From NCBI GenBank assembly GCA_023404955.1, contig JAEXZY010000061.1, positions 1 through 61,533 of the forward strand: a stretch of 61,533 nt of DNA. The letters are read 5' to 3'. Below are positions 1 to 8,589 of this stretch, piece by piece. The translations under genes and the position numbers were made by a program. Source of the DNA: Actinomycetes bacterium. GTDB lineage: Bacteria; Actinomycetota; Actinomycetes; Mycobacteriales; Mycobacteriaceae. Each line of letters begins with the position of its first letter. Position 1 is the stretch's first letter. The notes beneath the pieces are model-generated. The model searched no databases. It was not told where the DNA came from and was given only the letters and a program-made list of their open reading frames with translations.

Positions 1-2
1 CG

Positions 3-1130
3 CGGCCGGTGTGGGCCCGAGCGCTGGGGCTGCGACTACCACCGACCGGCGCGTCGGACCGGCTCCTTCCAGAAGCCGCCGCGGCCGCCCAGATCACCTC
101 GGGTTTCCTCGCGAATCGCGGGGTGGCGGTGCGCAACAGCGTCCGAACCGGCTTGGGACTGGCCATCGCGGTCGCGGTGACGCACATCTTCCCCGTCGAG
201 CACGGTTTCTGGGTGGTGCTGGGCGCGCTGTCGGTGTTGCGCAGCAGTGCCCTGTCGACCGGAACCCGGGTGTGGCGCGCGGTGATGGGGACGGGCATCG
301 GGTTCCTGCTGGGCGCTCTGCTGATCGGTTTGGTCGGCGTGGAACCCGCGGTGCTGTGGGTGCTGATGCCGCTGGCGGTGTTCGGCTCGGCCTACGTCCC
401 CGAGATCGCGTCGTTCACCGCGGCGCAGGCGGCGTTCACGATGATGGTGCTCATCTTCTTCAACCTGATCGTGCCCACAGGGTGGCAGGTCGGCCTGATC
501 CGGGTCGAAGACGTGATCGTCGGCGCGTTGGTCGGGGTCGTCGTGTCGGTGCTGCTGTGGCCGCGGGGTGCGACGGCCTCGGTGACCCGGGCGATCGATT
601 CGGGGCGTGCGATCTTCGCCGGCTACCTGTGGGCGGCCGTGCTGCGCATCACGCGTGGGGCGTTCGAGGAGCGTAACGACGAGGTGGCGACGCTGAGCCA
701 TCGGGCGCTGGCGGCGTCCCGCGTCATCGATGATGCTGTGCGTCAATATCTTTCGGAGAGCGGTGGGGACTCCGATTACCGGGCACCGGTGGTGCGATCG
801 TTTCACCGGGCGATCCGGTTGCGCGCCGCGGCCGACCTGATCGCCGACATCCCGACGCCACCGCCGTTGGCGGCATACCCGGCGGTGCGGGCGGTCGTGG
901 AGTCGCATGCCGAGATGATCCGCGAGCGGGTGATCGGCGGCGGCGATGTGACTCGCGTGTCCTCGGCGATCAGTGACGACTTCGTGCGGGCCCTGAGAAC
1001 GGAGATGCGCGCCGAGATGCGCGAGACGGCACCGAGGAACGATCTCGGCATCTCGGCGGCACTACCGCTCCTCACCGTCGCTGCGCTGCTCGGCGAATTG
1101 GAGTTGATCTACCCGGCGTCAGCGGGTTGA
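3..1130 (+). CDS. FUSC-family membrane protein, C-terminal part
   Basis: The frame is already open at the window edge, so this is the C-terminal part of a larger protein; FUSC-type proteins are often about 700 residues. The visible part has a cluster of hydrophobic helices in its first half, including a stretch around GFWVVLGALSVLRSSAL that resembles the FUSC/aromatic-acid exporter signature. A soluble helical C-terminal region follows. The family is associated with efflux, but the substrate here is unknown. The 3-prime end overlaps the convergent pirin gene by 12 bases. The GTG at 9 is an internal codon and should not be taken as the true start. Confidence 0.75.
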   Translation, partial: RPVWARALGLRLPPTGASDRLLPEAAAAAQITSGFLANRGVAVRNSVRTGLGLAIAVAVTHIFPVEHGFWVVLGALSVLRSSALSTGTRVWRAVMGTGIGFLLGALLIGLVGVEPAVLWVLMPLAVFGSAYVPEIASFTAAQAAFTMMVLIFFNLIVPTGWQVGLIRVEDVIVGALVGVVVSVLLWPRGATASVTRAIDSGRAIFAGYLWAAVLRITRGAFEERNDEVATLSHRALAASRVIDDAVRQYLSESGGDSDYRAPVVRSFHRAIRLRAAADLIADIPTPPPLAAYPAVRAVVESHAEMIRERVIGGGDVTRVSSAISDDFVRALRTEMRAEMRETAPRNDLGISAALPLLTVAALLGELELIYPASAG

Positions 1131-2093
1131 CCGATGCGGCATCAGCGCGTTCGGCGGGATGGTGCCGAACCGGCCGGCGTTGAAGTCCTCGACCGCCGCG
1201 ATCAGTTCGGACTTGGAGTTCATCACGAACGGGCCGTACTGGAACACCGGTTCCCGCAGCGGCCGGCCACCGAGCAGCAGCACCTCCATCGCGGGGCGGT
1301 GCGCCTCCTGGGTCGGCGCGGCTGAGACGGTGATGCGGTCGCCGGGGCCGAGGACCGCGAGCTGCCCCTGTTCGATCGGGTGACCGACGGGACCAACCGA
1401 CCCGCGGCCGGAGAGCACGTAGACCAGAGCGTTGAAGTCCCGGTTCCACGGCACGTCGAGTCGGGCGCCGGGCTGAATGGTGGCGTGCGCCAACGTGATC
1501 GGGGTGTGGGTGGCTCCCGGGCCGGCGTGCCCGCCGATGTCGCCGGCGATCACCCGGACCAGGGCGCCGCCGTCGTCGGAGGCGACCAGGCCGACCTGCG
1601 GGCCTTCGATGGACTGGTATTTGGGCGCGGCGAACTTGTCGCTGCGCGGCAGGTTCACCCACAGCTGGATCCCGTGGAACAGCCCGCCGCTCTCGACCAG
1701 TTCGGCCGGTGGGGTCTCGATGTGCAGGATGCCGGATCCTGCGGTCATCCACTGCGTGGCGCCGTCGGTGATCATGCCGCCGCCCCCGTGCGAATCCTGG
1801 TGGGCGAAGCGGCCGTCGATCATGTACGTCACGGTCTCGAAGCCGCGGTGCGGGTGCCAGTCGGTGCCGCGGGGCTCTCCGGGCTGGTACTCGACCTCGC
1901 CCATCTGGTCCATGTGGACGAAGGGGTCGAGGTCGCGGGCGTTGACCCCGGCGAAGGCGCGGACGACGGGAAAGCCCTCGCCCTCGTAGCCGCGGGGGCC
2001 GGTGGTCACCGAGCGCACGGGACGTTCGGTGTCGGCGGGCGCGGGCGCGGACAGCCGGGGCAGGGTCAGGGTGTCAGCGGTGATCGCGGGCAT
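1119..2093 (-). CDS. Pirin family protein (cupin)
   Basis: This is a 324-residue bicupin of the pirin family. The N-terminal cupin carries the metal-binding signature WHPHRGFETVTY followed by GILHIETP, which supplies the expected His/His/His/Glu iron ligands. Pirins act as non-haem iron proteins; some are quercetin dioxygenases and others redox cofactors of transcription, and the substrate here cannot be assigned. The ATG at 2093 was chosen over an in-frame start at 2186 because a GAGGAG ribosome site sits just upstream and family homology begins there. A perfect 14-base palindrome lies about a dozen bases upstream of the start. A second, broken pirin lies at 30108-31081. Confidence 0.88.
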   Translation of the reverse strand: MPAITADTLTLPRLSAPAPADTERPVRSVTTGPRGYEGEGFPVVRAFAGVNARDLDPFVHMDQMGEVEYQPGEPRGTDWHPHRGFETVTYMIDGRFAHQDSHGGGGMITDGATQWMTAGSGILHIETPPAELVESGGLFHGIQLWVNLPRSDKFAAPKYQSIEGPQVGLVASDDGGALVRVIAGDIGGHAGPGATHTPITLAHATIQPGARLDVPWNRDFNALVYVLSGRGSVGPVGHPIEQGQLAVLGPGDRITVSAAPTQEAHRPAMEVLLLGGRPLREPVFQYGPFVMNSKSELIAAVEDFNAGRFGTIPPNALMPHRSTR

Positions 2094-2105
2094 GTTCTCC
2101 TCAAC

Positions 2106-2119
2106 CGGACCGCGGTCCG
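2106..2119. promoter_or_regulatory. Perfect 14-base palindrome upstream of pirin gene
   Basis: CGGACCGCGGTCCG is fully self-complementary and lies 12 bases upstream of the pirin start codon, next to its ribosome site. Its position suits a dimeric repressor such as a TetR or MarR type. No regulator gene adjoins it, so the binding protein is unknown. Confidence 0.45.
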
Positions 2120-2217
2120 ATTCATTCCTGGCCGCTGGTGTGCAGCCGGATCGCGCAATCCGCCGTTTTGTGCGCTGGACGCACACTAGACGCGCGAGCC
2201 GTGGGTACTAGGCGGCC

Positions 2218-2442
2218 ATGACAGAGCACTGGCAGGTCATCGCCGCGACCCTGCACGATCCCGGGAACCCCGACAACGGCGCGCAAGAAACGTCCCTCGT
2301 CGACGGGCCCGAGGACGAGGCGCGACGGGTGTACGCCGACACCATCTCCTCCGCCGACGAGCACGGCTACGCGTCGGTGAAGCTGACGCGCGACGGCGTC
2401 GACGTGGAGACCTGGCCTCAGGCCACCGGCTGGACCGTCTAG
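2218..2442 (+). CDS. Small conserved hypothetical protein
   Basis: This 74-residue soluble acidic protein is not one I recognise. It has no signal peptide, membrane segment or cysteines. It begins MTEHWQVIAATLHDP and ends TWPQATGWTV, with codon use typical of the neighbourhood. No clear ribosome site precedes the ATG, so a leaderless or short-leader transcript is possible. It is divergent from the pirin gene. Its stop overlaps the convergent ptsI stop within the symmetric tetranucleotide CTAG at 2439-2442. Confidence 0.6.
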   Translation: MTEHWQVIAATLHDPGNPDNGAQETSLVDGPEDEARRVYADTISSADEHGYASVKLTRDGVDVETWPQATGWTV

Positions 2443-4148
2443 CCCAAGACCTCGAGCGCGGCGGCGCGGGCCTCAGCGGCGCTGGCGGTCCCCAGCACGG
2501 CATCGGCCGCAGTGCGGCACTGCTCCAGCGTCACCTGCGCGAGCTTCGCCCCGACACCCTGCACGGCGGCGGCCGCCGCGGACAGGGACGTGACGCCCAG
2601 ACCGGTGAGCACGCAGGCCAGCAGCGGGTCGGCGGCGGCCTCGCCGCACACCCCGACGGGCTTGCCCGCGGCGATTCCGGCGCGCACGGTCATCGCCACC
2701 AGCGCCACGACCGCCGGCTGCCACGGGTCGGTGAGGGTGGCCAGGTCGGCGGACATCCGGTCGGCGGCCATCGTGTACTGCGCCAGGTCGTTGGTGCCGA
2801 TGGACAGGAAGTCCACGTGCTCGAGGATGCGGTCGGCCAGCAGTGCGGCGGCGGGCACCTCGATCATCACGCCGGGCGTGAGGCCGCGGCTGCGCACCTG
2901 CTCGGCGAAGTTCTGCGCCTCCTGCGCGGTCGCGATCATCGGCGCCATCACCCACGGCTGCTGGCCCGTGCGCTCCGCCGCGGCAGCGATCGCGTCGAGC
3001 TGGTGAGCCAGGAGCCCCGGGTTGTTCTCGGCGATGCGGATGCCGCGCACGCCGAGCGCGGGGTTGGCTTCGTCCGGATGGCCGGCGAACTTGAGCGGCT
3101 TGTCCGATCCGGCGTCGAGGGTGCGAATCACGACCTTGTGCCCGGCGAACGCGTCCAGCACCTCGCCGTAGATCTGCGCCTGCTCGTCGACGGTGGGCTC
3201 AGTGTCAGTGTTCAGGAAGCACAATTCGGTACGGAAGAGGCCGACGCCCTCGGCCGGGGTCTCCCGCGCGGCCCGGGCCGCGGCGCCGTCCTGCACGTTG
3301 GCCAGCACTGCGACCTGATGCCCGTCGGCCGTCGCACCCGGTCCGGTCCAGCCGGCAGCCGCGGCCGCCACGCGGGCAGCGTCGTCCACAGCGGCCCGCG
3401 CCTCGGCGTCGTCGGGGTTGACGGTCACGGTGCCCCGGGTGCCGTCGACCAGCACGGTCGTCCCCGCGGGCACGTCGTCCAGTCCGGTGACGGCGACGAC
3501 GCACGGAATCCCCAACTGCCGGGCGATGATCGCGGTGTGGCTGGTCGGTCCGCCCAGCGTGGTGGCCAGCGCGACGATCAGCGCGGGGTCGAGGCCCGCG
3601 GTGTCTGCCGGGGCGAGGTCCTCGGCGCACAGCACCGACGGCACGTCGGGCAGCGGCACGCCAGGTTCGGGCAGTCCGTTCAGCTCGGCGATGACGCGAT
3701 CGCGGATGTCACGCAGGTCGGTGACCCGCTCGGCCATCAGCCCACCCAGCTTGGTGAACATCTCGACGAACTGGTCGATCGCGGCGGTCACCGCGCGGAC
3801 CGCGGGCGCACCGTCGCCGATGCGCTTCTCCGCGGCGCCGAGCCAGCCGCGGTCCTGCGCGAGCGTGGCGGTCGCGGCGAGAACCTCGGACGCGGCACCG
3901 GTGGCGTGCGCGGCACGCTCCCGCAGTCGCGTGGCGACGGTCGCGGCGGCGGCACCGAAGCGCTCTTTCTCCCCAGCCCGGTCGTCCTCCGCGATGTCGG
4001 ACAGGGCGCCGAGGTCGACTTCGGGCAGCGTGCCCGGACGGATGACGGGTGCGTAGGCGACCCCGGTCACGACGGGGACCCCGTGCAGAACGGTGCCGGG
4101 GGCGGCCGAGCCGGTGACCTGTGAGCTAGACAGAGACGTCGCAGTCAT
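2439..4148 (-). CDS. ptsI: PTS enzyme I, phosphoenolpyruvate-protein phosphotransferase
   Basis: This 569-residue cytoplasmic enzyme takes the phosphoryl group from phosphoenolpyruvate and passes it to HPr. The N-terminal half contains the phospho-histidine site GGPTSHTAIIARQLG (His about residue 204). The C-terminal barrel shows VGLFRTELCFLN and VCGEAAAD, the latter with the catalytic cysteine near residue 500. The length matches the usual 570 or so. The ATG at 4148 begins MTATSLSSSQVTG. A TAACCT minus-10 box ends seven bases upstream, predicting a leaderless message. The gene is divergent from the DeoR-type regulator and completes the fructose PTS encoded by the plus-strand genes. Confidence 0.95.
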   Translation of the reverse strand: MTATSLSSSQVTGSAAPGTVLHGVPVVTGVAYAPVIRPGTLPEVDLGALSDIAEDDRAGEKERFGAAAATVATRLRERAAHATGAASEVLAATATLAQDRGWLGAAEKRIGDGAPAVRAVTAAIDQFVEMFTKLGGLMAERVTDLRDIRDRVIAELNGLPEPGVPLPDVPSVLCAEDLAPADTAGLDPALIVALATTLGGPTSHTAIIARQLGIPCVVAVTGLDDVPAGTTVLVDGTRGTVTVNPDDAEARAAVDDAARVAAAAAGWTGPGATADGHQVAVLANVQDGAAARAARETPAEGVGLFRTELCFLNTDTEPTVDEQAQIYGEVLDAFAGHKVVIRTLDAGSDKPLKFAGHPDEANPALGVRGIRIAENNPGLLAHQLDAIAAAAERTGQQPWVMAPMIATAQEAQNFAEQVRSRGLTPGVMIEVPAAALLADRILEHVDFLSIGTNDLAQYTMAADRMSADLATLTDPWQPAVVALVAMTVRAGIAAGKPVGVCGEAAADPLLACVLTGLGVTSLSAAAAAVQGVGAKLAQVTLEQCRTAADAVLGTASAAEARAAALEVLG

Positions 4149-4155
4149 GTGAACC

Positions 4156-4201
4156 AGGTTACAAGAAAACGTTGACAAGTCAACACGTTCAAGAGTAAAA
4201 C
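4156..4201. promoter_or_regulatory. Divergent ptsI / fru promoter region with operator palindrome
   Basis: The 102-base gap between ptsI and the DeoR-type gene is AT-rich. A perfect inverted repeat, GTTGAC-AA-GTCAAC, spans 4171-4184. Read leftward it contains TTGACT (4183-4178), 16 bases, then TAACCT (4161-4156), with ATG seven bases beyond. Read rightward it contains TTGACA (4172-4177), 18 bases, then TAAAAC. One palindrome therefore covers both minus-35 boxes. That would let a single DeoR-type repressor, released by fructose 1-phosphate in related systems, shut off both operons. The sequences are visible; the regulation is inferred. Confidence 0.6.
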
Positions 4202-4250
4202 CAAACATATCAACAGCCAATCGCACATACCCCCACACAAACGGAGCTCC

Positions 4251-5030
4251 ATGTACCCCGAAGAGCGGCAGCGGGCGATCGCCTCGCTGGTGATGGCCAA
4301 AGGCCGCGCCTCGGTGACCGAGCTTGCCGCCGCCTACGACGTGACCACCGAAACCGTGCGCCGCGATCTCGCCGTCCTGGACAAGGCGGGCATCGTCCGT
4401 CGGGTGCACGGGGGCGCCGTGCCGGTGCGAGCGCTGCACCTCGTGGAACCCGGCGTCGGCGAGCGCGACGTCACCCGCTCCGAACACAAGGATGCGATCG
4501 CCGCGGCGGCCGCCGAGTTCTTCCCGCTCAGCGGTGCGACCGTGCTCCTCGACGCGGGCACCACCACGATGCGGATCGCCGCGCATCTGCCCACCGACCG
4601 CGAGCTCGTCGTCGTCACCAACTCCGTGCCGATCGCCGCGCGCCTGGCCACCATGCCGACGGTATCGCTGCAGATGCTCGGCGGTCGCGTTCGAGGGGTC
4701 ACCCAGGCCGCCGTCGGCGAGCAGACGCTGCGGGTGCTCGACACCCTGCGCGTGGACATCGCGTTCATCGGCACCAACGCCATCAGCGTCCGGCACGGGC
4801 TGTCCACCCCCGACAGCGAGGAGGCCGCCGTCAAGCGCGCGATGGTGCAGGCGGCCAATTACGTTGTGGTGGCGTCGGATTCGTCGAAGGTGGGCCGGGA
4901 GGACTTCGTCAGCTTCGCGCCCATCACCAGTGTCGACACCCTCATCACGGACCCGGAGATCAGCGCCACCGACCGGTCCGCGCTGACCGACCAGGGCATC
5001 GAAATCGTCTGCGCAGGAGATCAGCTGTGA
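4251..5030 (+). CDS. DeoR/GlpR-family transcriptional regulator of fructose uptake
   Basis: This 259-residue regulator has an N-terminal DeoR winged helix (about residues 1-60), with VTTETVRRDLAVLDKAGIVR as recognition helix and wing. A DeoRC sugar-phosphate sensor domain follows, containing GTTTMRIAAHL and the IGTNAIS segment. It starts at ATG 4251 with GGAG at 4243-4246. It is first in the plus-strand fru operon, overlaps the next gene by four bases (GTGA), and faces ptsI across the palindrome at 4171-4184, its likely operator. Regulators in this position (FruR-like) usually respond to fructose 1-phosphate; that ligand is inferred from context. Confidence 0.88.
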   Translation: MYPEERQRAIASLVMAKGRASVTELAAAYDVTTETVRRDLAVLDKAGIVRRVHGGAVPVRALHLVEPGVGERDVTRSEHKDAIAAAAAEFFPLSGATVLLDAGTTTMRIAAHLPTDRELVVVTNSVPIAARLATMPTVSLQMLGGRVRGVTQAAVGEQTLRVLDTLRVDIAFIGTNAISVRHGLSTPDSEEAAVKRAMVQAANYVVVASDSSKVGREDFVSFAPITSVDTLITDPEISATDRSALTDQGIEIVCAGDQL

Positions 5031-6004
5031 TCGTCACCGTCACCCCGAATCCGAGTATCGACCGCACGGCGTCGCTGCCGTCGCCCCTGACCCGCGGTGC
5101 GGTGCACCGGGTCACCTCGGTCACCGATCAGGCCGGTGGCAAGGGCGTCAACGTCGCCCGGGCCCTGACGCTCGCAGGCCTCGACGCACTCGCCGTGTTG
5201 CCGGCAGCCACCAACGATCCGCTGATCACCGCACTGCAGACCGCGGCGGTGTCCTTCCGCGTGGTGCCGGCCGCCGAACCGGCGCGCACCAATCTGACTA
5301 TCACCGAACCCGATGGCACCACCACCAAGATCAACGAACCCGGTGCGACGCTCGACGCGGCGACGGTCACGGCGCTGACGGACGCGGTGCTGGCCGCCGC
5401 CGACGGCGCCGACTGGGTGGTGATGTCCGGCTCGCTGCCGCCGGGGATGGCGGCGTCCTGGTACGGCGACGTCGTGGCGATGCTCGCGTCCTATCGGTGC
5501 CGCGTCGCCGTCGACACCTCCGACGCGCCGCTGGCGGCCCTCGTCGGGTCGCTCGAGCGTGGCGCACCGGATCTGATCAAGCCCAACGCCGAAGAGCTCG
5601 CGAGCGTGCTGGGCCTCTCCCCCGAGGCTCTCGAAGAGGCTGTCGCACAGGGTGATCCGGAGCCCGTCGTGGCCGCAGCGCGCCAGCTCGTCGATCGCGG
5701 CGTCGGCGCGGTGCTCGCCACGCTGGGTGCCGAAGGGGCCGTGCTGGTCGACGCCAACGGCGCATGGATGGCGACCCCGCCGCCGATCGTGCCGCGCAGC
5801 ACCGTCGGCGCGGGCGACTCCTCTCTTGCCGGGTACGTCCGCGCCGAAGTCGGTGGCGCCGTCTCCCCGCAGCGGCTGCAGATGGCCGTCGCCTACGGCA
5901 GCGCCGCCGCGGCGCTGCCCGGAACCACCCTGCCCTCGCCCGCCGAGATCGACCTGGCCGCTGTTCGCGTCGCGCCGATCTCCCCGATTCCCGCCACCCA
6001 GTAA
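5027..6004 (+). CDS. fruK: 1-phosphofructokinase
   Basis: This 325-residue kinase of the PfkB/ribokinase family phosphorylates fructose 1-phosphate to fructose 1,6-bisphosphate, feeding PTS-imported fructose into glycolysis. The first signature is near the N-terminus (TPNPSIDRTASL, then GGKGVNVARAL). The second, GAGDSSLAGYV near residue 262, holds the catalytic aspartate. It begins with GTG, overlapping the regulator stop as GTGA, and ends 23 bases before the permease gene. The position between a DeoR regulator and IIABC supports fruK over other PfkB kinases. Confidence 0.92.
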   Translation: MIVTVTPNPSIDRTASLPSPLTRGAVHRVTSVTDQAGGKGVNVARALTLAGLDALAVLPAATNDPLITALQTAAVSFRVVPAAEPARTNLTITEPDGTTTKINEPGATLDAATVTALTDAVLAAADGADWVVMSGSLPPGMAASWYGDVVAMLASYRCRVAVDTSDAPLAALVGSLERGAPDLIKPNAEELASVLGLSPEALEEAVAQGDPEPVVAAARQLVDRGVGAVLATLGAEGAVLVDANGAWMATPPPIVPRSTVGAGDSSLAGYVRAEVGGAVSPQRLQMAVAYGSAAAALPGTTLPSPAEIDLAAVRVAPISPIPATQ

Positions 6005-6027
6005 CACTCGAAGACGAAAGTAGTGCC

Positions 6028-8052
6028 ATGACAAGCTCCACAGCTTCGCCGCCGATCATCACCTCGGACCTCGTCCTTCTCGACACCACCGTCGACGGTG
6101 ACAAGCAGGCCGTCATCTCCCGCATGGTGAGCGCCTTGGCCTCGGCCGGCCGCACCAACGACGCCGACGGGCTCGTCGGCGCCGCGATGGCCCGTGAGCA
6201 ACAGTCGGCCACGGGCCTGCCGGGCGGCATCGCGATCCCGCACTGCCGCTCGCCCTACGTCGACACCCCCACCATCGGCTTCGCCCGGCTCAACCCCGCA
6301 GTCGATTTCGGCGCCCCCGACGGCCCGGCCGATCTGGCGTTCCTGATCGCCGCCCCGGACTCGGGCGGCCAGGAGCACATGAAGCTGCTCTCCAGCCTGG
6401 CCCGGGCGTTGGTGCGCAAGGACTTCGTCGAGTCGCTGCGCAACGCGTCGTCGGCCGACGAGATCGTCGGCCTGGTCGAGGGCGTGGTGAATCCTGCACC
6501 GGCCGCTGCCGCACCCGCAGCCGCCGCGGCGCCCGTCGAGAAGCCTGCCGCCAAGACGTTGATTGCGATCACGGCCTGCCCCACCGGCATCGCCCACACC
6601 TACATGGCCGCCGACGCGCTCGCCGCGGCGGCCAAGGAGGCCGGGGTGACGATGGTCGTCGAGACGCAGGGCTCGTCCGGCAGCACGCCGGTGCCTGCGG
6701 AGACCATCGCGAAAGCCGACGCCGTCATCTTCGCCACCGACGTGGGCGTCAAGGACCGCGGCCGCTTCGCGGGCAAGCCCGTCATTGCCTCTGGCGTCAA
6801 GCGTGCGATCAACGAGCCGGCCAAGATGGTCGCTGAAGCTGTTGCCGCAGCCGATAATCCGAATGCGCCGCGGGTTGAGGGATCCGCGGCGGCGGCATCG
6901 GCAGGGTCCGCGCCCGGCGGCAACGTCGGGTGGGGCACCCGCACCCGGCAGATCCTGCTGACCGGTGTGAGCTACATGATCCCGTTCGTCGCCGCGGGCG
7001 GTCTGCTGATCGCGCTCGGCTTCCTGTTCGCCGGTTACGAGATCGCGAACAAGCCGGACGGCGAAACCCAGTCGCTGGGCAACATCATCGCGCTGAACAA
7101 CTCGCTGACAAATCTGCCCAGCGGCGGCTTCACGCAGTACCTGGGCGCGATCCTGTTCAGCCTCGGTGGCCTGGCGTTCAGCTTCCTGATTCCCGCGCTG
7201 GCCGGCTACATCGCCTTCGCGATTGCCGACCGGCCCGGCCTCGCCCCCGGCTTCACCGCTGGCGCGCTCGCCGGATTCGTCGGTGGCGGATTCATCGGCG
7301 GCATCGTCGGCGGCGTCATCGCGGGGTTCGCAGCGCTGTGGATCAGCAGTATCAAGGTGCCGCAATGGTTCCGCGGGCTGATGCCGGTCGTCATCACGCC
7401 ACTGGGCGCGTCTCTGGTCGTCGGCCTCATCATGTTCTTCCTGGTCGGCCGCCCGCTGGCCCTGATCAACACCGGCCTGACCAACTGGCTCAGCAGCATG
7501 TCCGGCACCTCGGCGATCCTGCTCGGCGTCATCCTCGGCCTGATGATGTGCTTCGACCTCGGCGGCCCGGTCAACAAGGCCGCCTACGCATTCGCCACCG
7601 CCGGACTCGCCGCCTCGACCACCGCGTCGATCCAGATCATGGCCGCGGTCATGGCGGCCGGCATGGTGCCGCCGCTGGCGATGGCGCTGGCCACCACGGT
7701 GCGGCCCGGGCTGTTCAGTGAGCCCGAGCGTGAGAACGGCCGCGCAGCATGGCTTCTCGGTGCCTCGTTCATCTCCGAAGGCGCCATCCCGTTCGCCGCG
7801 GCCGACCCGCTGCGCGTCATCCCGTCGATGATGTTCGGCGGCGCCATCACCGGCGCGCTGTCCATGGCGTTCGGTGCGACGTCGCGGGCCCCGCACGGCG
7901 GCATCTTCGTGCTGTTCGCGATCGACAACAAGCTGGGCTTCGTCATCGCGCTGCTCGCCGGCACGGTCGCAGCCGCCGTCGCTGTCGTCGCGGCCAAACA
8001 GTTCATCAAACCCGGCGCCGCGAAGTCCGAGCGCGAGCTCGTCGCCGCCTGA
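6028..8052 (+). CDS. fruA: PTS fructose transporter, fused IIABC
   Basis: This 674-residue three-domain permease imports and phosphorylates fructose to fructose 1-phosphate. The IIA domain (about residues 1-150) has its phospho-histidine in GGIAIPHCRSPY (His72). An alanine/proline linker leads to the IIB domain, whose phospho-cysteine is in AITACPTGIAHTYMAADAL (Cys184). The IIC membrane domain begins near residue 305 with ILLTGVSYMIPFVAAGGLL and carries about nine hydrophobic segments. ATG 6028 was chosen because IIA homology starts there, although the frame stays open upstream. It lies between fruK and ptsH and follows their direction. Confidence 0.95.
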   Translation: MTSSTASPPIITSDLVLLDTTVDGDKQAVISRMVSALASAGRTNDADGLVGAAMAREQQSATGLPGGIAIPHCRSPYVDTPTIGFARLNPAVDFGAPDGPADLAFLIAAPDSGGQEHMKLLSSLARALVRKDFVESLRNASSADEIVGLVEGVVNPAPAAAAPAAAAAPVEKPAAKTLIAITACPTGIAHTYMAADALAAAAKEAGVTMVVETQGSSGSTPVPAETIAKADAVIFATDVGVKDRGRFAGKPVIASGVKRAINEPAKMVAEAVAAADNPNAPRVEGSAAAASAGSAPGGNVGWGTRTRQILLTGVSYMIPFVAAGGLLIALGFLFAGYEIANKPDGETQSLGNIIALNNSLTNLPSGGFTQYLGAILFSLGGLAFSFLIPALAGYIAFAIADRPGLAPGFTAGALAGFVGGGFIGGIVGGVIAGFAALWISSIKVPQWFRGLMPVVITPLGASLVVGLIMFFLVGRPLALINTGLTNWLSSMSGTSAILLGVILGLMMCFDLGGPVNKAAYAFATAGLAASTTASIQIMAAVMAAGMVPPLAMALATTVRPGLFSEPERENGRAAWLLGASFISEGAIPFAAADPLRVIPSMMFGGAITGALSMAFGATSRAPHGGIFVLFAIDNKLGFVIALLAGTVAAAVAVVAAKQFIKPGAAKSERELVAA

Positions 8053-8092
8053 TCCAGATCGTCCTTTACCACCCACTGAAAGAGGAGAGTTC

Positions 8093-8350
8093 ATGCCCAC
8101 CAAGACCGTCATCGTCGGCTCGTCCATCGGACTGCACGCCCGGCCCGCAGCGATCATCGCCGAGGCCGTGGTCAACGCCGGTGTGCCCGTCACGCTCTCG
8201 GTCGACGGCGGTGAGCCGGTGGACGCCGGCTCGGCGCTGATGATCATGACCCTGGGCGCGGGTAACGGCGCCCAGGTCACTGTCGCCTCCGATGACGAGG
8301 CCGCGGTGAACACGATCGCCGAGCTCGTGCAGAAGGATCTCGACGCCTAA
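8093..8350 (+). CDS. ptsH: Phosphocarrier protein HPr
   Basis: This 85-residue HPr relays phosphate from enzyme I to the IIA domain. The active-site motif IGLHARPAAIIAEA places the phospho-histidine at residue 15, as in the family. A serine is present in the SALMIMTLGAG segment, where Gram-positive HPr has its regulatory serine. The ATG at 8093 has a strong AGAGGAG site. The gene ends the fru operon and is followed by a long hairpin. A PTS whose enzyme I and HPr are both beside the fructose genes suggests fructose is the main PTS sugar here. Confidence 0.95.
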   Translation: MPTKTVIVGSSIGLHARPAAIIAEAVVNAGVPVTLSVDGGEPVDAGSALMIMTLGAGNGAQVTVASDDEAAVNTIAELVQKDLDA

Positions 8351-8367
8351 GAGCCGTCGTCGTCGAC

Positions 8368-8415
8368 ACTGCGTTCCGCGCGCCGAATGCCCTCGGGGAT
8401 CGCGCGGAGCGCAGT
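8368..8415. terminator. Long hairpin after ptsH, probable terminator
   Basis: Two 15-base arms, ACTGCGTTCCGCGCG (8368-8382) and CGCGCGGAGCGCAGT (8401-8415), pair at all positions with one G-U wobble around an 18-base loop, starting 17 bases after the ptsH stop. No U tract follows. The hairpin is therefore non-canonical, but its place between the fru operon and mycP1 fits transcription termination. Confidence 0.5.
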
Positions 8416-8589
8416 TTCGGCGTCCAAGAAAGCGGAATGACCTCCCTCCGCGGGCCTTAGGCTTTCCCATGTGCCCGCACCGCAGCCGTTTGACGTGACC
8501 TTTTGCGCCGCGAACGAGGCGGCGCTATGTTTGCTGACGTCGGTGCGGGCGGTGTCCATCAGGGACCACGGAACGGGGGGTGACCAGTA

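Noticed and set aside
5893..8313. Very long open frame on the minus strand opposite fruA and ptsH
   Set aside because: It is a codon-bias shadow in high-GC DNA. It is rich in Arg, Gly, Asp and His, has no domain, and lies opposite clear PTS genes.
8347..8559. Small minus-strand frame between ptsH and mycP1
   Set aside because: It has no ribosome site or homology and contains the terminator-like hairpin at 8368-8415.
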